A DNA stretch of 64,000 nucleotides from Pseudomonas sp. TH31. GTDB taxonomy: Bacteria; Pseudomonadota; Gammaproteobacteria; Pseudomonadales; Pseudomonadaceae. This document shows positions 37,977 to 47,780 of the stretch, piece by piece. Location: the NCBI RefSeq assembly GCF_016650815.1, contig NZ_JAEKEZ010000001.1, positions 1-64,000 on the forward strand, read 5' to 3'. A program made the position numbers and the translations under genes. Below the pieces are notes generated by a model. It was not told the origin of the DNA, ran no database searches, and was given only the letters and a program-made list of their open reading frames with translations. The number at the start of each line of letters is the position of its first letter. The stretch's first letter is position 1.

Positions 37977-38897
37977 ATGAGCAACTGGTTAGTAGACAAA
38001 CTGATCCCTTCGATCATGCGTTCCGAGGTCAAGAAGAGCTCGGTGCCTGAAGGTCTGTGGCACAAATGCCCGTCTTGCGAGGCTGTGTTGTATCGTCCGG
38101 AGCTGGAAAAGACCCTGGATGTTTGCCCCAAGTGCAACCACCACATGCGTATCGGCGCCCGCGCCCGCATCGATATTTTCCTCGACGCCGAAGACCGTGC
38201 CGAACTGGGTGCGGAACTGGAGCCGGTTGACCGTCTGAAATTCCGCGACGGCAAGAAGTACAAGGATCGCCTGACCGCTGCGCAAAAGGCGACCGGTGAA
38301 AAAGACGCACTGATCTCCATGAGCGGCACCCTGCTGGGCATGCCGGTGGTGGTCTCGGCGTTTGAGTTCTCCTTCATGGGCGGTTCGATGGGCGCCATCG
38401 TGGGTGAGCGTTTTGTTCGCGCCGCCAACTACGCGCTGGAAAACAAGTGCCCGATGATTTGCTTCGCTGCCTCCGGCGGTGCGCGGATGCAGGAAGCCCT
38501 GATCTCCCTGATGCAAATGGCCAAGACCTCGGCGGTATTGGCGCGCCTGCGTGAAGAAGGCATTCCGTTTATCTCGGTACTGACCGACCCGGTCTACGGC
38601 GGCGTTTCCGCCAGTCTGGCGATGCTGGGCGATGTGATCGTCGGCGAGCCAAAAGCCCTGATCGGTTTCGCTGGTCCGCGTGTGATCGAGCAAACCGTGC
38701 GTGAAAAACTGCCGGAAGGCTTCCAGCGCAGCGAGTTCCTGCTGGAACACGGCGCGATCGACATGATCATTCACCGTCAGGAACTGCGCCCACGTCTGGG
38801 CAACCTGCTGGCACAAATGATGGGCCTGCCGACGCCGAAATTCGTCGCTGCGCCAATCGAGCCAATCGTGATTCCACCGGTACCTGCGAACATATGA
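37977..38897 (+). CDS. accD: Acetyl-CoA carboxylase carboxyltransferase subunit beta
   Basis: 306 residues, as expected. AccD with AccA transfers carboxyl from biotin to acetyl-CoA, the first step of fatty acid synthesis. The N-terminal four-Cys zinc ribbon ([16 protein letters not shown] with CPKCNHHM) and the crotonase-like carboxyltransferase domain ([34 protein letters not shown]) are complete. The start has GGAGAAAG upstream. Its TGA overlaps the ATG of folC, so the two are translationally coupled. Confidence 0.97.
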   Translation: MSNWLVDKLIPSIMRSEVKKSSVPEGLWHKCPSCEAVLYRPELEKTLDVCPKCNHHMRIGARARIDIFLDAEDRAELGAELEPVDRLKFRDGKKYKDRLTAAQKATGEKDALISMSGTLLGMPVVVSAFEFSFMGGSMGAIVGERFVRAANYALENKCPMICFAASGGARMQEALISLMQMAKTSAVLARLREEGIPFISVLTDPVYGGVSASLAMLGDVIVGEPKALIGFAGPRVIEQTVREKLPEGFQRSEFLLEHGAIDMIIHRQELRPRLGNLLAQMMGLPTPKFVAAPIEPIVIPPVPANI

Positions 38898-40201
38898 CCG
38901 AGCGCACCCTTGGCGAATGGCTCGCCTACCTTGAGCAGTTGCACCCTTCGGCCATCGACATGGGCCTGGAGCGCTCGCAACAGGTAGCGTCCCGCATGGG
39001 ACTGGGCAAGCCGGCGCCTCGGGTGATTACGGTCACCGGCACCAACGGCAAAGGCTCGACGTGTGCGTTTGTGGCGTCATTGCTGCGGGCGCAAGGCCTG
39101 AATGTCGGTGTCTACAATTCTCCGCACCTGCTGCGTTACAACGAGCGGGTGCAGGTCAATGGCGTCGAAGCCACTGATGCCGAACTGTGCAAGGCCTTTG
39201 CGGCGGTCGAAGCCGGCCGCGGCGAAACGTCCCTGACCTACTTCGAAATGGGCACCCTGGCGGCATTCTGGCTGTTTCAGCAGGCCAGTCTGGATGCGGT
39301 GGTGCTGGAAGTCGGCCTGGGCGGGCGTCTGGACACGGTCAACGTGGTCGACGCGGACATGGCGCTGGTCACCAGTATTGGTGTCGATCACGTCGATTAC
39401 CTGGGCGATACCCGTGAGTCCGTGGCCTACGAGAAGGCGGGCATCTTCCGTCAGGGCGCGCCTGCGCTCTGTGGCGATCTGAATCCTCCCCAACCCTTGC
39501 TGGACAAGGCGCGCGAGCTGGCTTGCCCGTTTTTCCTGCGTGGGCGCGATTTTGATCTCGGGATCACCGATCACAACTGGCAGTGGCGTGGCGTTGACGC
39601 TCAAGGGCGTGTCGTCGAGTTGCATGATTTGCCGTTGCTGGATCTGCCGATGGAAAACGCCGCGCTGGCATTGCAGGCTTATCTGTTGTCAGGTTTGCCG
39701 TGGGTTGATGCACAGATTGTCGAAGCGCTGAAGGCGACGCGGATCGTCGGTCGGCTGGATCGTCGGCAGTTCAACTGGCAGGGCAAGCGCCTGAATTTGT
39801 TACTGGATGTGGGGCATAACCCGCATGCGGCAGAGTATCTGGCCCGGCGCCTGGCCAGTCGGCCGCCGGTCGGCAAGCGTCTGGCGGTGTTCGGATTGCT
39901 GGCGGACAAGGATCTGGATGGTGTGGTCGGCGAATTGAGTGCTAGTGTCCAGTCATGGGCTGTTGCGCCGCTGGATTCGCCGCGAGCACGTCCCGTTGCA
40001 GATTTGCACGCGGCGTTACAGAACCTTGGCGCTTCGGTAGCGTCGTATGACAGTGTGGCGGCGGCCCTGGAAGGGCAATGCGCGCTGGCGACGAGTGACG
40101 ATGAGATAGTGTTGTTCGGATCATTTTATTGTGTTGCCGAGGCCCTTGAATGGTTGGCCCGGCGCTCCACGGAGGAAGCGGCAAATGGCTTTGCTGGATA
40201 A
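38894..40201 (+). CDS. folC: Bifunctional folylpolyglutamate / dihydrofolate synthase
   Basis: 435 residues, normal for FolC, which makes dihydrofolate from dihydropteroate and glutamate and adds further Glu residues. The P-loop is [13 protein letters not shown]. Mur-ligase family motifs follow: [50 protein letters not shown] with KAGIFR, and [14 protein letters not shown]. The start overlaps the accD stop and the end overlaps the SPOR-protein start, so this is the middle of a coupled operon. Confidence 0.96.
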   Translation: MTERTLGEWLAYLEQLHPSAIDMGLERSQQVASRMGLGKPAPRVITVTGTNGKGSTCAFVASLLRAQGLNVGVYNSPHLLRYNERVQVNGVEATDAELCKAFAAVEAGRGETSLTYFEMGTLAAFWLFQQASLDAVVLEVGLGGRLDTVNVVDADMALVTSIGVDHVDYLGDTRESVAYEKAGIFRQGAPALCGDLNPPQPLLDKARELACPFFLRGRDFDLGITDHNWQWRGVDAQGRVVELHDLPLLDLPMENAALALQAYLLSGLPWVDAQIVEALKATRIVGRLDRRQFNWQGKRLNLLLDVGHNPHAAEYLARRLASRPPVGKRLAVFGLLADKDLDGVVGELSASVQSWAVAPLDSPRARPVADLHAALQNLGASVASYDSVAAALEGQCALATSDDEIVLFGSFYCVAEALEWLARRSTEEAANGFAG

Positions 40202-40832
40202 GGCATACAAACAGCGTATGGTCGGTGCCCTGGTGTTGGTGGCGCTGGCGGTGATTTTCTTGCCGATGCTGTTTTCCCGTCAGGACGAACAGCGTCAAGT
40301 GACGGTGCAGGCGCCGTCTGCGCCGCAAGCCCCTTCGGTGGCGCAAGTACAGGTCGAGCCGGTGGTGGTGCCTGAACCGCAAGCCTTGCCCCAGGAGCCA
40401 GTGCCAAGCGACGACGAGATTGCTGATGATCAGGCACCGTCGATGCCAATCACCCCGGCGGCCCCGGTGGCGCCAGCCGCCAAACCGGTTGCGCCGGCGC
40501 CTGCGCCTGTTGTGAAGCCGGCACCGGCCCAGCCGATTGCTGCTGCACCGGCCAAGCCGGACACCACCCAGAGCCGCGTCGATGCCAATGGCCTGTCGAT
40601 CAGTTGGTCGGTGCAACTGGCCAGCCTGGCGAGCCGCGCAAGCGCAGAAAGTCTGCAGAAAACCTTGCGCAGCCAAGGCTACAACGCCTATATCCGGACT
40701 GCCGACGGCAAGAATCGGGTGTTTGTCGGGCCGCTGATCGAGCGTGCAGAAGCCGATCGCCTGCGTGACTTGCTGGGGCGCCAGCAGAACCTGAAAGGTT
40801 TTGTCGTGCGTTTCCAGCCTGAGCGCGGTTAA
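40185..40832 (+). CDS. SPOR-domain cell-division protein (DedD-like)
   Basis: 215 residues. A short cytoplasmic N-terminus and one membrane helix (RMVGALVLVALAVIFLPMLF) are followed by a Pro/Ala/Val-rich periplasmic linker and a C-terminal SPOR domain (SWSVQLASLASRASAESLQK to LKGFVVRFQPERG). SPOR domains bind denuded septal peptidoglycan, so the protein should localise to the division site. GGAGGA precedes the ATG by nine bases. It overlaps the end of folC. It matches the DedD position downstream of folC seen across gammaproteobacteria. Confidence 0.9.
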   Translation: MALLDKAYKQRMVGALVLVALAVIFLPMLFSRQDEQRQVTVQAPSAPQAPSVAQVQVEPVVVPEPQALPQEPVPSDDEIADDQAPSMPITPAAPVAPAAKPVAPAPAPVVKPAPAQPIAAAPAKPDTTQSRVDANGLSISWSVQLASLASRASAESLQKTLRSQGYNAYIRTADGKNRVFVGPLIERAEADRLRDLLGRQQNLKGFVVRFQPERG

Positions 40833-40851
40833 ACCGACGCCCCAATCAATG

Positions 40852-40992
40852 TTGTAGCAGCTGTCGAGCCCGCGAGGCTGCGTCCGGCTGCGAAGCAGGC
40901 GTAAACCCCGAATACACGGTACCCCTGCTGTACCGCGGGGCCTGTTTTGCGACTGCTGAGCAGTCGAACGCAGGCTTCGCCAGCGGCTACAA
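40852..40992. repeat. Degenerate paired REP-like element
   Basis: Arms TTGTAGCAGCTGTCGAGCCC... and its imperfect complement ending GCCAGCGGCTACAA enclose a GC-rich spacer with its own small hairpin (ACCCCTGCTGTACCGCGGGG). It fills the gap between the SPOR gene and cvpA. Confidence 0.75.
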
Positions 40993-41118
40993 GGGTGGTT
41001 GCGGTTCCGGCAGGGATTAACACGATTACCCCGATTTGAAATGCACTGACAATCGCAGCTTACCGATAAGCACGGGCTCTGCTAAAATGCGCCGCCTTAT
41101 CCGTCTGTAGGCTGCACT

Positions 41119-41679
41119 GTGCCATTTACCTGGGTTGATTGGGCGATCGTTGCAATCGTCGCCATCTCCGCATTGATCAGTTTGAGCCGCGGCTTCGTCA
41201 AAGAGGCATTATCGCTGGTGACCTGGATCATCGCAGGAGTCGTCGCCTGGATGTTCGGTGGTTCATTGTCCGAGTACCTCGGAGGGTACATCGAAACGCC
41301 ATCGGCTCGCATTATCGCGGGCTGCGCCATCATGTTTGTCGCCACGTTAATCGTAGGCGCAATGATCAATTATCTTATCGGCGAGTTGGTTCGCGTTACC
41401 GGGCTATCCGGGACCGATCGATTCCTCGGCATGGCCTTTGGCGCCGCGCGTGGCGTGTTGCTGGTGGTCGTGGCGGTCGGGCTGTTGAGCCTGGGGCCGG
41501 TACAGCAGGACAGCTGGTGGAAAGAATCACAGCTCGTGCCAAAATTTTTATTGGTCGCAGACTGGTCCAAAAACCTGATCCTTGGGTGGAGCAGTCAGTG
41601 GCTTGCCAGCGGTATCAGCGTACCCGCTGAATTACCGTTCAAGGAACATCTCTTGCCGACGGCCAAAACGCCTCAGTGA
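41119..41679 (+). CDS. cvpA: CvpA-family inner-membrane protein
   Basis: 186 residues starting from GTG, with four predicted membrane helices (VDWAIVAIVAISALISLSRG, ALSLVTWIIAGVVAWMF, IIAGCAIMFVATLIVGAMIN, GAARGVLLVVVAVGLLSLG). CvpA was first tied to colicin V production; its normal role concerns envelope function and is poorly known. It lies directly before purF as in E. coli and other Pseudomonas, 41 bases apart. Confidence 0.92.
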   Translation: MPFTWVDWAIVAIVAISALISLSRGFVKEALSLVTWIIAGVVAWMFGGSLSEYLGGYIETPSARIIAGCAIMFVATLIVGAMINYLIGELVRVTGLSGTDRFLGMAFGAARGVLLVVVAVGLLSLGPVQQDSWWKESQLVPKFLLVADWSKNLILGWSSQWLASGISVPAELPFKEHLLPTAKTPQ

Positions 41680-41720
41680 GTTGTGTTCAGTTCAGATCCA
41701 TTAAGTAGGGGTTGCGTCGC

Positions 41721-43226
41721 ATGTGTGGCATCGTCGGTATCGTCGGTAAGTCGAACGTCAATCAGGCGCTGTATGACGCGCTAACCGTGCTCCAGCACCG
41801 CGGCCAGGACGCTGCCGGTATCGTGACCAGCCATGATGGCCGGTTATTCCTGCGCAAGGACAATGGCCTGGTGCGTGACGTGTTCCATCAGCGTCACATG
41901 CAGCGCCTGGTCGGTCACATGGGTATTGGCCATGTGCGTTACCCGACCGCGGGCAGCTCGACTTCGGCCGAAGCTCAACCGTTTTACGTCAACTCGCCTT
42001 ATGGCATCACGTTGGCGCACAACGGTAACCTGACCAACGTTGAACAACTGGCCAAGGAGATTTACGAATCTGACCTGCGCCATGTCAACACCAACTCCGA
42101 TTCGGAAGTGCTGCTCAACGTGTTCGCTCACGAACTGGCCCGGCGCGGCAAGTTGCAGCCCACCGAAGAAGACGTATTCGCTGCCGTGACTGACGTGCAC
42201 AACCGTTGCGTCGGTGGTTACGCAGTCGTGGCGATGGTGACCGGTTACGGCATCGTCGGTTTCCGCGACCCGCATGGCATCCGCCCGATCGTTTTCGGCC
42301 AGCGTCACACCGACGAAGGCGTCGAGTACATGATCGCCTCCGAAAGCGTGTCCCTGGACGTGCTCGGTTTCACCCTGATTCGCGACCTGGCACCGGGCGA
42401 AGCGGTCTACATCACTGAAGACGGCAAGCTGCACACCCGTCAGTGCGCGACCAACCCGTCCCTGACCCCGTGCATCTTCGAACACGTCTACCTGGCGCGT
42501 CCGGACTCGATCATCGACGGCGTCTCGGTCTATAAGGCCCGTCTGCGCATGGGCGAGAAACTCGCCGAGAAGATCCTGCGCGAGCGTCCAGAGCACGACA
42601 TCGATGTGGTCATCCCGATCCCGGACACCAGCCGCACTGCGGCTCTGGAACTGGCGAACCACTTGGGCGTCAAGTTCCGCGAAGGCTTCGTGAAGAACCG
42701 CTACATCGGCCGGACCTTTATCATGCCGGGCCAGGCGGCACGGAAAAAATCCGTACGCCAGAAGCTCAACGCCATCGAACTGGAATTCCGCGGCAAGAAC
42801 GTGATGCTGGTGGACGACTCGATCGTTCGCGGCACTACGTGCAAGCAGATCATCCAGATGGCTCGTGAAGCTGGCGCGAAAAACGTCTACTTCTGCTCCG
42901 CAGCGCCGGCCGTTCGCTACCCGAACGTCTACGGCATCGACATGCCAAGCGCTCACGAACTGATCGCCCACAACCGTTCGACCCAGGACGTGGCTGATCT
43001 GATCGGCGCCGACTGGTTGATCTATCAGGACTTGCCTGACTTGATCGAAGCGGTCGGTGGCGGCAAGATCAAGATCGAGAACTTCGATTGCGCGGTGTTT
43101 GACGGCAAGTACGTTACCGGCGACGTCGACGAGGCTTACCTGAACAAGATCGAGCAGGCACGCAACGATGCCTCCAAGGTCAAGACACAGGCAGTCAGTG
43201 CGATCATTGATCTGTATAACAACTGA
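41721..43226 (+). CDS. purF: Amidophosphoribosyltransferase
   Basis: 501 residues. PurF catalyses the first committed step of purine synthesis, transferring glutamine amide nitrogen to PRPP. The protein starts [12 protein letters not shown], so Cys becomes the N-terminal nucleophile after Met removal. [11 protein letters not shown] belongs to the glutaminase domain and [17 protein letters not shown] is the PRPP-binding loop. AGGGG lies nine bases before the ATG; the TTG three codons earlier would bury the catalytic Cys and is rejected. It ends at a terminator. Confidence 0.97.
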   Translation: MCGIVGIVGKSNVNQALYDALTVLQHRGQDAAGIVTSHDGRLFLRKDNGLVRDVFHQRHMQRLVGHMGIGHVRYPTAGSSTSAEAQPFYVNSPYGITLAHNGNLTNVEQLAKEIYESDLRHVNTNSDSEVLLNVFAHELARRGKLQPTEEDVFAAVTDVHNRCVGGYAVVAMVTGYGIVGFRDPHGIRPIVFGQRHTDEGVEYMIASESVSLDVLGFTLIRDLAPGEAVYITEDGKLHTRQCATNPSLTPCIFEHVYLARPDSIIDGVSVYKARLRMGEKLAEKILRERPEHDIDVVIPIPDTSRTAALELANHLGVKFREGFVKNRYIGRTFIMPGQAARKKSVRQKLNAIELEFRGKNVMLVDDSIVRGTTCKQIIQMAREAGAKNVYFCSAAPAVRYPNVYGIDMPSAHELIAHNRSTQDVADLIGADWLIYQDLPDLIEAVGGGKIKIENFDCAVFDGKYVTGDVDEAYLNKIEQARNDASKVKTQAVSAIIDLYNN

Positions 43227-43232
43227 GTAACT

Positions 43233-43255
43233 ACCGGCCCTGAGGGGCCGGTTTT
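43233..43255 (+). terminator. Rho-independent terminator after purF
   Basis: ACCGGCCC and GGGGCCGG arms with a short loop and four T separate purF from metZ. Confidence 0.85.
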
Positions 43256-43290
43256 GTATCTACTAAAAGAGCAAGGCAAGGAGTGACAGC

Positions 43291-44502
43291 ATGAGTCAGG
43301 ATTGGGATGCCGGTCGGCTGGACAGCGACCTCGATGGCGTAGCGTTCGATACCCTGGCCGTACGCGCCGGTCAGCACCGTACGCCGGAAGGCGAACACGG
43401 TGATCCGATGTTCTTCACTTCCAGCTACGTATTCCGTACCGCTGCCGACGCCGCGGCACGTTTTTCCGGTGAAGTGCCGGGCAACGTTTACTCGCGCTAC
43501 ACCAACCCGACCGTGCGTGCGTTCGAAGAACGTATCGCCGCGCTGGAAAGCGCCGAGCAAGCGGTGGCCACTGCCACTGGCATGGCCGCGATCATGGCGG
43601 TGGTGATGAGCCTGTGCAGCGCCGGTGACCATGTGCTGGTGTCGCGCAGCGTGTTTGGCTCGACCATCAGCCTGTTCGAAAAGTACTTCAAGCGTTTTGG
43701 CATCGAAGTCGACTACGTACCTCTGGCGGACCTGTCCGGCTGGGATGCGGCGATCAAGGCCAACACCAAATTGCTGTTCGTCGAATCGCCATCCAACCCG
43801 CTGGCCGAATTGGTGGACATCGCCGAGCTGTCGAAAATCGCTCACGCCAAGGGCGCGATGCTGGTGGTCGACAACTGCTTCTGCACGCCTGCCTTGCAGC
43901 AGCCGCTGAAACTGGGCGCCGACATCGTCGTGCACTCGGCGACCAAGTTCATCGACGGCCAGGGCCGTTGCATGGGTGGCGTCGTGGCCGGTCGTAGCGA
44001 GCAGATGAAAGAAGTCGTCGGTTTCCTGCGCACCGCCGGGCCGACCCTGAGCCCGTTCAATGCCTGGATCTTCCTCAAGGGCCTCGAAACCCTGAACCTG
44101 CGCATGAAGGCGCACTGCGCCAACGCTCAGCAACTGGCCGAATGGCTGGAGCAGCAGGACGGTATTGAGAAGGTCCACTACGCCGGCCTCAAGAGTCATC
44201 CGCAGCACGAACTGGCCCGGCGTCAGCAGAAAGGCTTCGGCGCGGTCGTGAGTTTTGAAGTCAAGGGCGGCAAAGAGGGCGCCTGGCGCTTTATCGACGC
44301 CACCCGACTGATTTCCATCACCGCCAACCTTGGCGACACCAAGACCACCATCACTCACCCGAGCACCACTTCCCACGGCCGTTTGGCGCCGCAAGAGCGT
44401 GAAGCCGCGGGCATCCGTGACAGCCTGATCCGCGTTGCGGTCGGCCTGGAAGACGTAGCAGACCTGCAAGCCGATCTGGCGCGCGGGTTGGCTGCCTTGT
44501 GA
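43291..44502 (+). CDS. metZ: O-succinylhomoserine sulfhydrylase
   Basis: 403 residues of the Cys/Met-metabolism PLP family. MetZ makes homocysteine from O-succinylhomoserine and sulfide in methionine synthesis. The PLP lysine is K219 in [14 protein letters not shown]. Other landmarks are [20 protein letters not shown] and [16 protein letters not shown]. The gene after purF in Pseudomonas is metZ, which supports the assignment over the related MetB or MetY. AAGGAG precedes the start. Its stop overlaps the GTG start of the SDR gene. Confidence 0.95.
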   Translation: MSQDWDAGRLDSDLDGVAFDTLAVRAGQHRTPEGEHGDPMFFTSSYVFRTAADAAARFSGEVPGNVYSRYTNPTVRAFEERIAALESAEQAVATATGMAAIMAVVMSLCSAGDHVLVSRSVFGSTISLFEKYFKRFGIEVDYVPLADLSGWDAAIKANTKLLFVESPSNPLAELVDIAELSKIAHAKGAMLVVDNCFCTPALQQPLKLGADIVVHSATKFIDGQGRCMGGVVAGRSEQMKEVVGFLRTAGPTLSPFNAWIFLKGLETLNLRMKAHCANAQQLAEWLEQQDGIEKVHYAGLKSHPQHELARRQQKGFGAVVSFEVKGGKEGAWRFIDATRLISITANLGDTKTTITHPSTTSHGRLAPQEREAAGIRDSLIRVAVGLEDVADLQADLARGLAAL

Positions 44503-45275
44503 TCGAGTTGTCCAGCCCGGCTACGGGCACCCATGGCCGCGTTGCGCTGGTCACCGGTGCCGCGCGCGGCATCGGTCTGGGCATCGCGGCCTGGCTGATC
44601 AGCGAAGGCTGGCAAGTGGTGCTGACGGACCTGGACCGCGTGCGCGGTTCGAAAGTGGCGAAGGTGCTGGGCGACAACGCCTGGTTCATCGCCATGGACG
44701 TCTCGAACGAAGGGCAGGTGGCGCTGGGCGTCGCCGAAGTGCTGGGGCAGTTTGGGCGTCTGGATGCGTTGGTGTGCAATGCGGCAGTCGCCGATCCGCA
44801 CAACATCACCCTGGAAAGCCTCGATCTGGCCTACTGGAATCGCGTGTTGGCGGTAAATCTCAGTGGGCCGATGTTGCTGGCCAAGCACTGTGCGCCGTAT
44901 CTGCGTGCTCACAACGGCGCAATCGTCAACCTGGCCTCGACCCGTGCCGGGCAGTCGGAACCTGACACAGAGGCTTATGCGGCGAGCAAGGGCGGATTGT
45001 TGGCCCTGACTCACGCATTGGCGATCAGTCTGGGGCCGGAGATCCGCGTTAATGCGGTCAGTCCGGGCTGGATCGATGCGCGGGATCCGTCGGCGCGGCG
45101 TGCTGAACCGTTGACCGACGCCGATCATGCCCAGCATCCGGCGGGCAGGGTAGGGACGGTCGAGGACGTCGCGGCGATGGTGGCGTGGTTGTTGTCCAGG
45201 AACGCTGGGTTCGTTACGGGCCAGGAGTTTGTGGTCGACGGCGGCATGACCAAGAAGATGATTTACAGCGAGTAA
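44499..45275 (+). CDS. Short-chain dehydrogenase/reductase
   Basis: 258 residues of the classical SDR family. The cofactor site is [13 protein letters not shown], followed by CNAAVADP (NNAG-like), a Ser in NLASTRAGQ and the catalytic YAASKGG. The start is GTG overlapping the metZ TGA, so it is translated after metZ. A similar gene follows metZ in other Pseudomonas, but its substrate is unknown. The C-terminus [16 protein letters not shown] is typical of the family. Confidence 0.88.
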   Translation: MIELSSPATGTHGRVALVTGAARGIGLGIAAWLISEGWQVVLTDLDRVRGSKVAKVLGDNAWFIAMDVSNEGQVALGVAEVLGQFGRLDALVCNAAVADPHNITLESLDLAYWNRVLAVNLSGPMLLAKHCAPYLRAHNGAIVNLASTRAGQSEPDTEAYAASKGGLLALTHALAISLGPEIRVNAVSPGWIDARDPSARRAEPLTDADHAQHPAGRVGTVEDVAAMVAWLLSRNAGFVTGQEFVVDGGMTKKMIYSE

Positions 45276-45321
45276 TGTGGGGGGGGAGCGATCAGCATTG
45301 ATGTTGAATGTGCCGCGCTCA

Positions 45322-45403
45322 TCGCGAGCAGGCTCACTCCCACAGTAGCGCGTGTTTCTTCGGGCAGAATGCATTTCCATTGTGGGAGCGAGCCTGCTCG
45401 CGA
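45322..45403. repeat. Paired inverted repeat (GTGGGAGCGAGCCTGCTCGCGA type)
   Basis: Left arm TCGCGAGCAGGCTCACTCCC and right arm GGGAGCGAGCCTGCTCGCGA are near-perfect complements. This is a third REP subfamily in the window, between the SDR gene and the tRNA-Val promoter. Confidence 0.88.
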
Positions 45404-45478
45404 AAACGGTCTGACTGCTGCCGGTGTCGTCGGGAATGACACGATTTTGTCTTTTTCAGAAAAACTTCAATCCTGCTA

Positions 45479-45507
45479 TTGACTTAGGTTCGCTACCTGC
45501 GTAAATT
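45479..45507 (+). promoter_or_regulatory. Candidate promoter of the tRNA-Val/Asp cluster
   Basis: TTGACT (45479-45484), 17-base spacer, TAAATT (45502-45507), then a GC-rich CGCGGCC discriminator, 24 bases before tRNA-Val. Confidence 0.75.
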
Positions 45508-45530
45508 TCGCGGCCTCGGAGATGCAAACC

Positions 45531-45606
45531 GGGTGATTAGCTCAGCTGGGAGAGCGTCTGCCTTACAAGCAGAATGTCGGCGGTTCGATCCCGTCATCAC
45601 CCACCA
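45531..45606 (+). tRNA. tRNA-Val (anticodon TAC)
   Basis: 76 nucleotides with encoded CCA. The acceptor GGGTGAT pairs with ATCACCC, and the loop holding CTTACAA gives TAC. Confidence 0.96.
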
Positions 45607-45661
45607 CTTCCGAGAGTCTTGCGAAAGCAAGATGGAAGCTTTTAAAAGCCTCCACCGACGC

Positions 45662-45738
45662 GCAGCGGTAGTTCAGTCGGTTAGAATACCGGCCTGTCAC
45701 GCCGGGGGTCGCGGGTTCGAGTCCCGTCCGCTGCGCCA
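45662..45738 (+). tRNA. tRNA-Asp (anticodon GTC), copy 1
   Basis: 77 nucleotides with encoded CCA. The acceptor GCAGCGG pairs with CCGCTGC, and the loop CTGTCAC gives GTC. Confidence 0.97.
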
Positions 45739-45831
45739 TATTACCGAAGCAGGTTTTTACCTTCTTCGAGATTGAAAAGCCTCGAAGCTTTCAGTCAGAC
45801 GAGTTACTTGGACGCAAGTCCAAAGCGATAC

Positions 45832-45908
45832 GCAGCGGTAGTTCAGTCGGTTAGAATACCGGCCTGTCACGCCGGGGGTCGCGGGTTCGAGTCCCGTCCG
45901 CTGCGCCA
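45832..45908 (+). tRNA. tRNA-Asp (anticodon GTC), copy 2
   Basis: Identical to the copy 170 bases upstream, including the first base before the gene (C) and the ATA after CCA. The spacer between them is not a copy of the one before copy 1. Confidence 0.97.
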
Positions 45909-45994
45909 TATCTGCCTCAAGGCCCGCTGAACGCCTTGGAGCTACGAAGAAAGCTGCTGGTTTTTGCCAGTGCTGATTCGAGTCGATAGCAAAG

Positions 45995-46021
45995 ACCCTG
46001 GTCGAAAGACCGGGGTTTTTT
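45995..46021 (+). terminator. Terminator of the tRNA-Val/Asp cluster
   Basis: ACCCTGGTC and GACCGGGGT arms (one mismatch) with a GAAA tetraloop are followed by six T. Confidence 0.8.
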
Positions 46022-46185
46022 GTGTCTGCGATTTGGCTTTTCTCTTCTTCCTCCCTCCGAATATTCACCGCTCGACGATTTTCCTCAATCACCCGCAGCC
46101 CCGATTAACCGGTGCCTGCGCGGCCGACATGCCTGTCCGTCCTGCTTTTTTCTATTTTTTCCTGGATACAAATCGCACAAAGCAC

Positions 46186-46225
46186 TTGGTTTGAAGTCTC
46201 AACACTAATTAGAATGAGTCGCATT
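46186..46225 (+). promoter_or_regulatory. Candidate Fur-controlled promoter of the siderophore sigma factor
   Basis: TTGGTT (46186-46191), an 18-base spacer and TAGAAT (46210-46215) form a possible promoter. The core AATGAGTCGCATT (46213-46225) keeps the AATGA and CATT arms of Pseudomonas Fur boxes of fecI-like genes and overlaps the -10. The match to the full 19-base consensus is partial. Confidence 0.55.
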
Positions 46226-46256
46226 TAAAATATTTCTTCGCGCAGGGTTTCTTTCG

Positions 46257-46766
46257 ATGAGTGATGCAGCGATGCCGACGGGGCAAACCTTCCACGACCT
46301 GTACCGCGACCACCGTGGCTGGCTCGAGGGCTGGTTGAGACGACGCATGGGCAATGGCCATGATGCGGCGGACCTCAGTCAGGATACGTTTGTGCGTTTA
46401 CTCGCCAGTTCCCAGCGCATTGCTGACCTGCAAGAACCCCGAGCCTACCTGGCAACAGTCGGCAAACGCCTGCTGAGCAACTTCTACAAACGCCGCAGCC
46501 TGGAGCAGGCCTACCTCGGTGCACTGGCGTTGTTGCCTGAGGACTGCGTGCCGTCCCCCGAGCAGCGCTGGATTCTGCTGGAAACCCTGCAAGCCCTCGA
46601 CGAATTGCTCGATGGATTGCCGAGGCCGGTGCGACGGGCGTTTCTCTGGAGCCAGCTCGAAGGCCTGGGCTATCAAGAGATCGCCGAGCGCCTGCAAGTC
46701 TCGGAGCGCACGATCAAGCGCTATATGGCCCAAGCCTACGAGCATTGCCTGCTGGTGGAACTGTGA
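46257..46766 (+). CDS. FecI-type ECF sigma factor of the achromobactin locus
   Basis: 169 residues, the size of iron-starvation ECF sigma factors. Sigma region 2 includes HDAADLSQDTFVRLLAS and region 4 has LEGLGYQEIAERLQVSERTI then KRYMAQA, the DNA-binding helix-turn-helix. It should direct RNA polymerase to the receptor and possibly the acs genes when released by the adjacent FecR. In P. syringae a sigma factor of the achromobactin locus has been called AcsS; this gene is the likely counterpart. Its stop overlaps the GTG start of fecR. Confidence 0.9.
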   Translation: MSDAAMPTGQTFHDLYRDHRGWLEGWLRRRMGNGHDAADLSQDTFVRLLASSQRIADLQEPRAYLATVGKRLLSNFYKRRSLEQAYLGALALLPEDCVPSPEQRWILLETLQALDELLDGLPRPVRRAFLWSQLEGLGYQEIAERLQVSERTIKRYMAQAYEHCLLVEL

Positions 46767-47713
46767 TCGGTTCGGCACCGTCGGCCGAAGCCCGCCAAGT
46801 CATGCGGGCCGCCGCGCAATGGCTGGCGCTGATGGAATCCGGTTCTGCCAATGAGCGCGATCGTGCCGAGCTGCAGAGCTGGCTCGATAGCCATTCCAGT
46901 CATGAACAAGCCTGGCAAAAAGCTCAACTCTTGCGCCAGCGCTTTGCCGACCTGCCATCGGCCCTGGCCATGGCCAGCCTGGATCGGCCGCAAGCCAGTC
47001 GACGCACCGTTCTCAAGCGCGCTGTCGGCGCGGTGGCGCTGGTGCCGGCAGCGTGGCTGATCAGTCGGCAGTTGCCGCTGGATGTCTGGCGCGCGGATTT
47101 GCGGACCGCGACCGGGGAGGGTAAGAAAGTCCGGTTGGCCGATGGCAGTTCGCTGCAATTAGACACGGCGAGTGCCGTCGACATCGACCTGAAGAATCGG
47201 CGGCTGAAACTCGTAGAAGGTGAGATAGCACTAAAAGTCCCCGGCACCTCACCGTTGACGATCCGGACGCACTTCGGGGACGTCCTGGTCAGTCAGAGCG
47301 ATGTGTGCGTTCGTCAGGGCCAGTCGGGCTGCAAAGTCTCGGTGCTCAACGGCACGGTGCAATTGCAGCCATTGCGCGGGCCGGTCTTTTCGTTGCGCGG
47401 TGGTCAGCAAATCAGCCTTCTGGCGGCGGGTGCCGGCAACGTGGAGCCATTCGACGTACTCGCCCCAGGCTGGCGCGACGGCGTGCTGATGGCGCAGAAC
47501 CAGCCTTTGGGGGATTTCCTGCGCGAACTCAGCACCTACCGCCCGGGCATCTTGCGCTGGGAGCCGGAACTGGAGTCCCTGCGCGTCACCGGCAGTTTCC
47601 GTCTGGAAGATACTGATCGTGTCCTGGCGCTGTTGGCGGCCAGCCTGCCGTTGGAGGTGCATTCGCGTACGCGTTATTGGGTAACGCTGCTGCCGCGCAA
47701 AAATATTGTTTGA
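46763..47713 (+). CDS. FecR-type anti-sigma regulator with Tat-like anchor
   Basis: 316 residues from the GTG at 46763, which overlaps the sigma-factor stop. A cytoplasmic anti-sigma domain (about 5-75) is followed by ASRRTVLKRAVGAVALVP, that is, a twin-arginine SRRxxLK motif directly before the single membrane helix (about 87-101). The periplasmic FecR domain (KKVRLADGSSLQLDTASAVD to VSVLNGTVQLQPL) and the STN-like C-terminus (DTDRVLALLAASLPLEVHSR) complete it. It passes the receptor's signal to the sigma factor. E. coli FecR is known to depend on Tat, which the motif here supports. Confidence 0.9.
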   Translation: MIGSAPSAEARQVMRAAAQWLALMESGSANERDRAELQSWLDSHSSHEQAWQKAQLLRQRFADLPSALAMASLDRPQASRRTVLKRAVGAVALVPAAWLISRQLPLDVWRADLRTATGEGKKVRLADGSSLQLDTASAVDIDLKNRRLKLVEGEIALKVPGTSPLTIRTHFGDVLVSQSDVCVRQGQSGCKVSVLNGTVQLQPLRGPVFSLRGGQQISLLAAGAGNVEPFDVLAPGWRDGVLMAQNQPLGDFLRELSTYRPGILRWEPELESLRVTGSFRLEDTDRVLALLAASLPLEVHSRTRYWVTLLPRKNIV

Positions 47714-47780
47714 AGCGTGTCCCCTTTTTTCGCGTCGTTTGTCATTCAAGGCAAGTGAAACGAAATCAGAGAGATTATCA

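Larger units (their letters stand above)
45909..46256. other. Gap between tRNA-Asp and the ECF sigma gene (348 bases)
   Basis: It contains the tRNA terminator (45995-46021), a pyrimidine-rich AT-rich stretch without a supported gene (about 46030-46180), and the putative iron-regulated promoter of the sigma-factor gene (46186-46225). Confidence 0.6.

Noticed and set aside
41712..41720. TTG start three codons upstream in purF
   Set aside because: The catalytic Cys must become the N-terminal residue, so the ATG at 41721 is the functional start.
43256..43290. SAM riboswitch before metZ
   Set aside because: Only about 35 bases separate the purF terminator from the metZ start, too little for a riboswitch fold.
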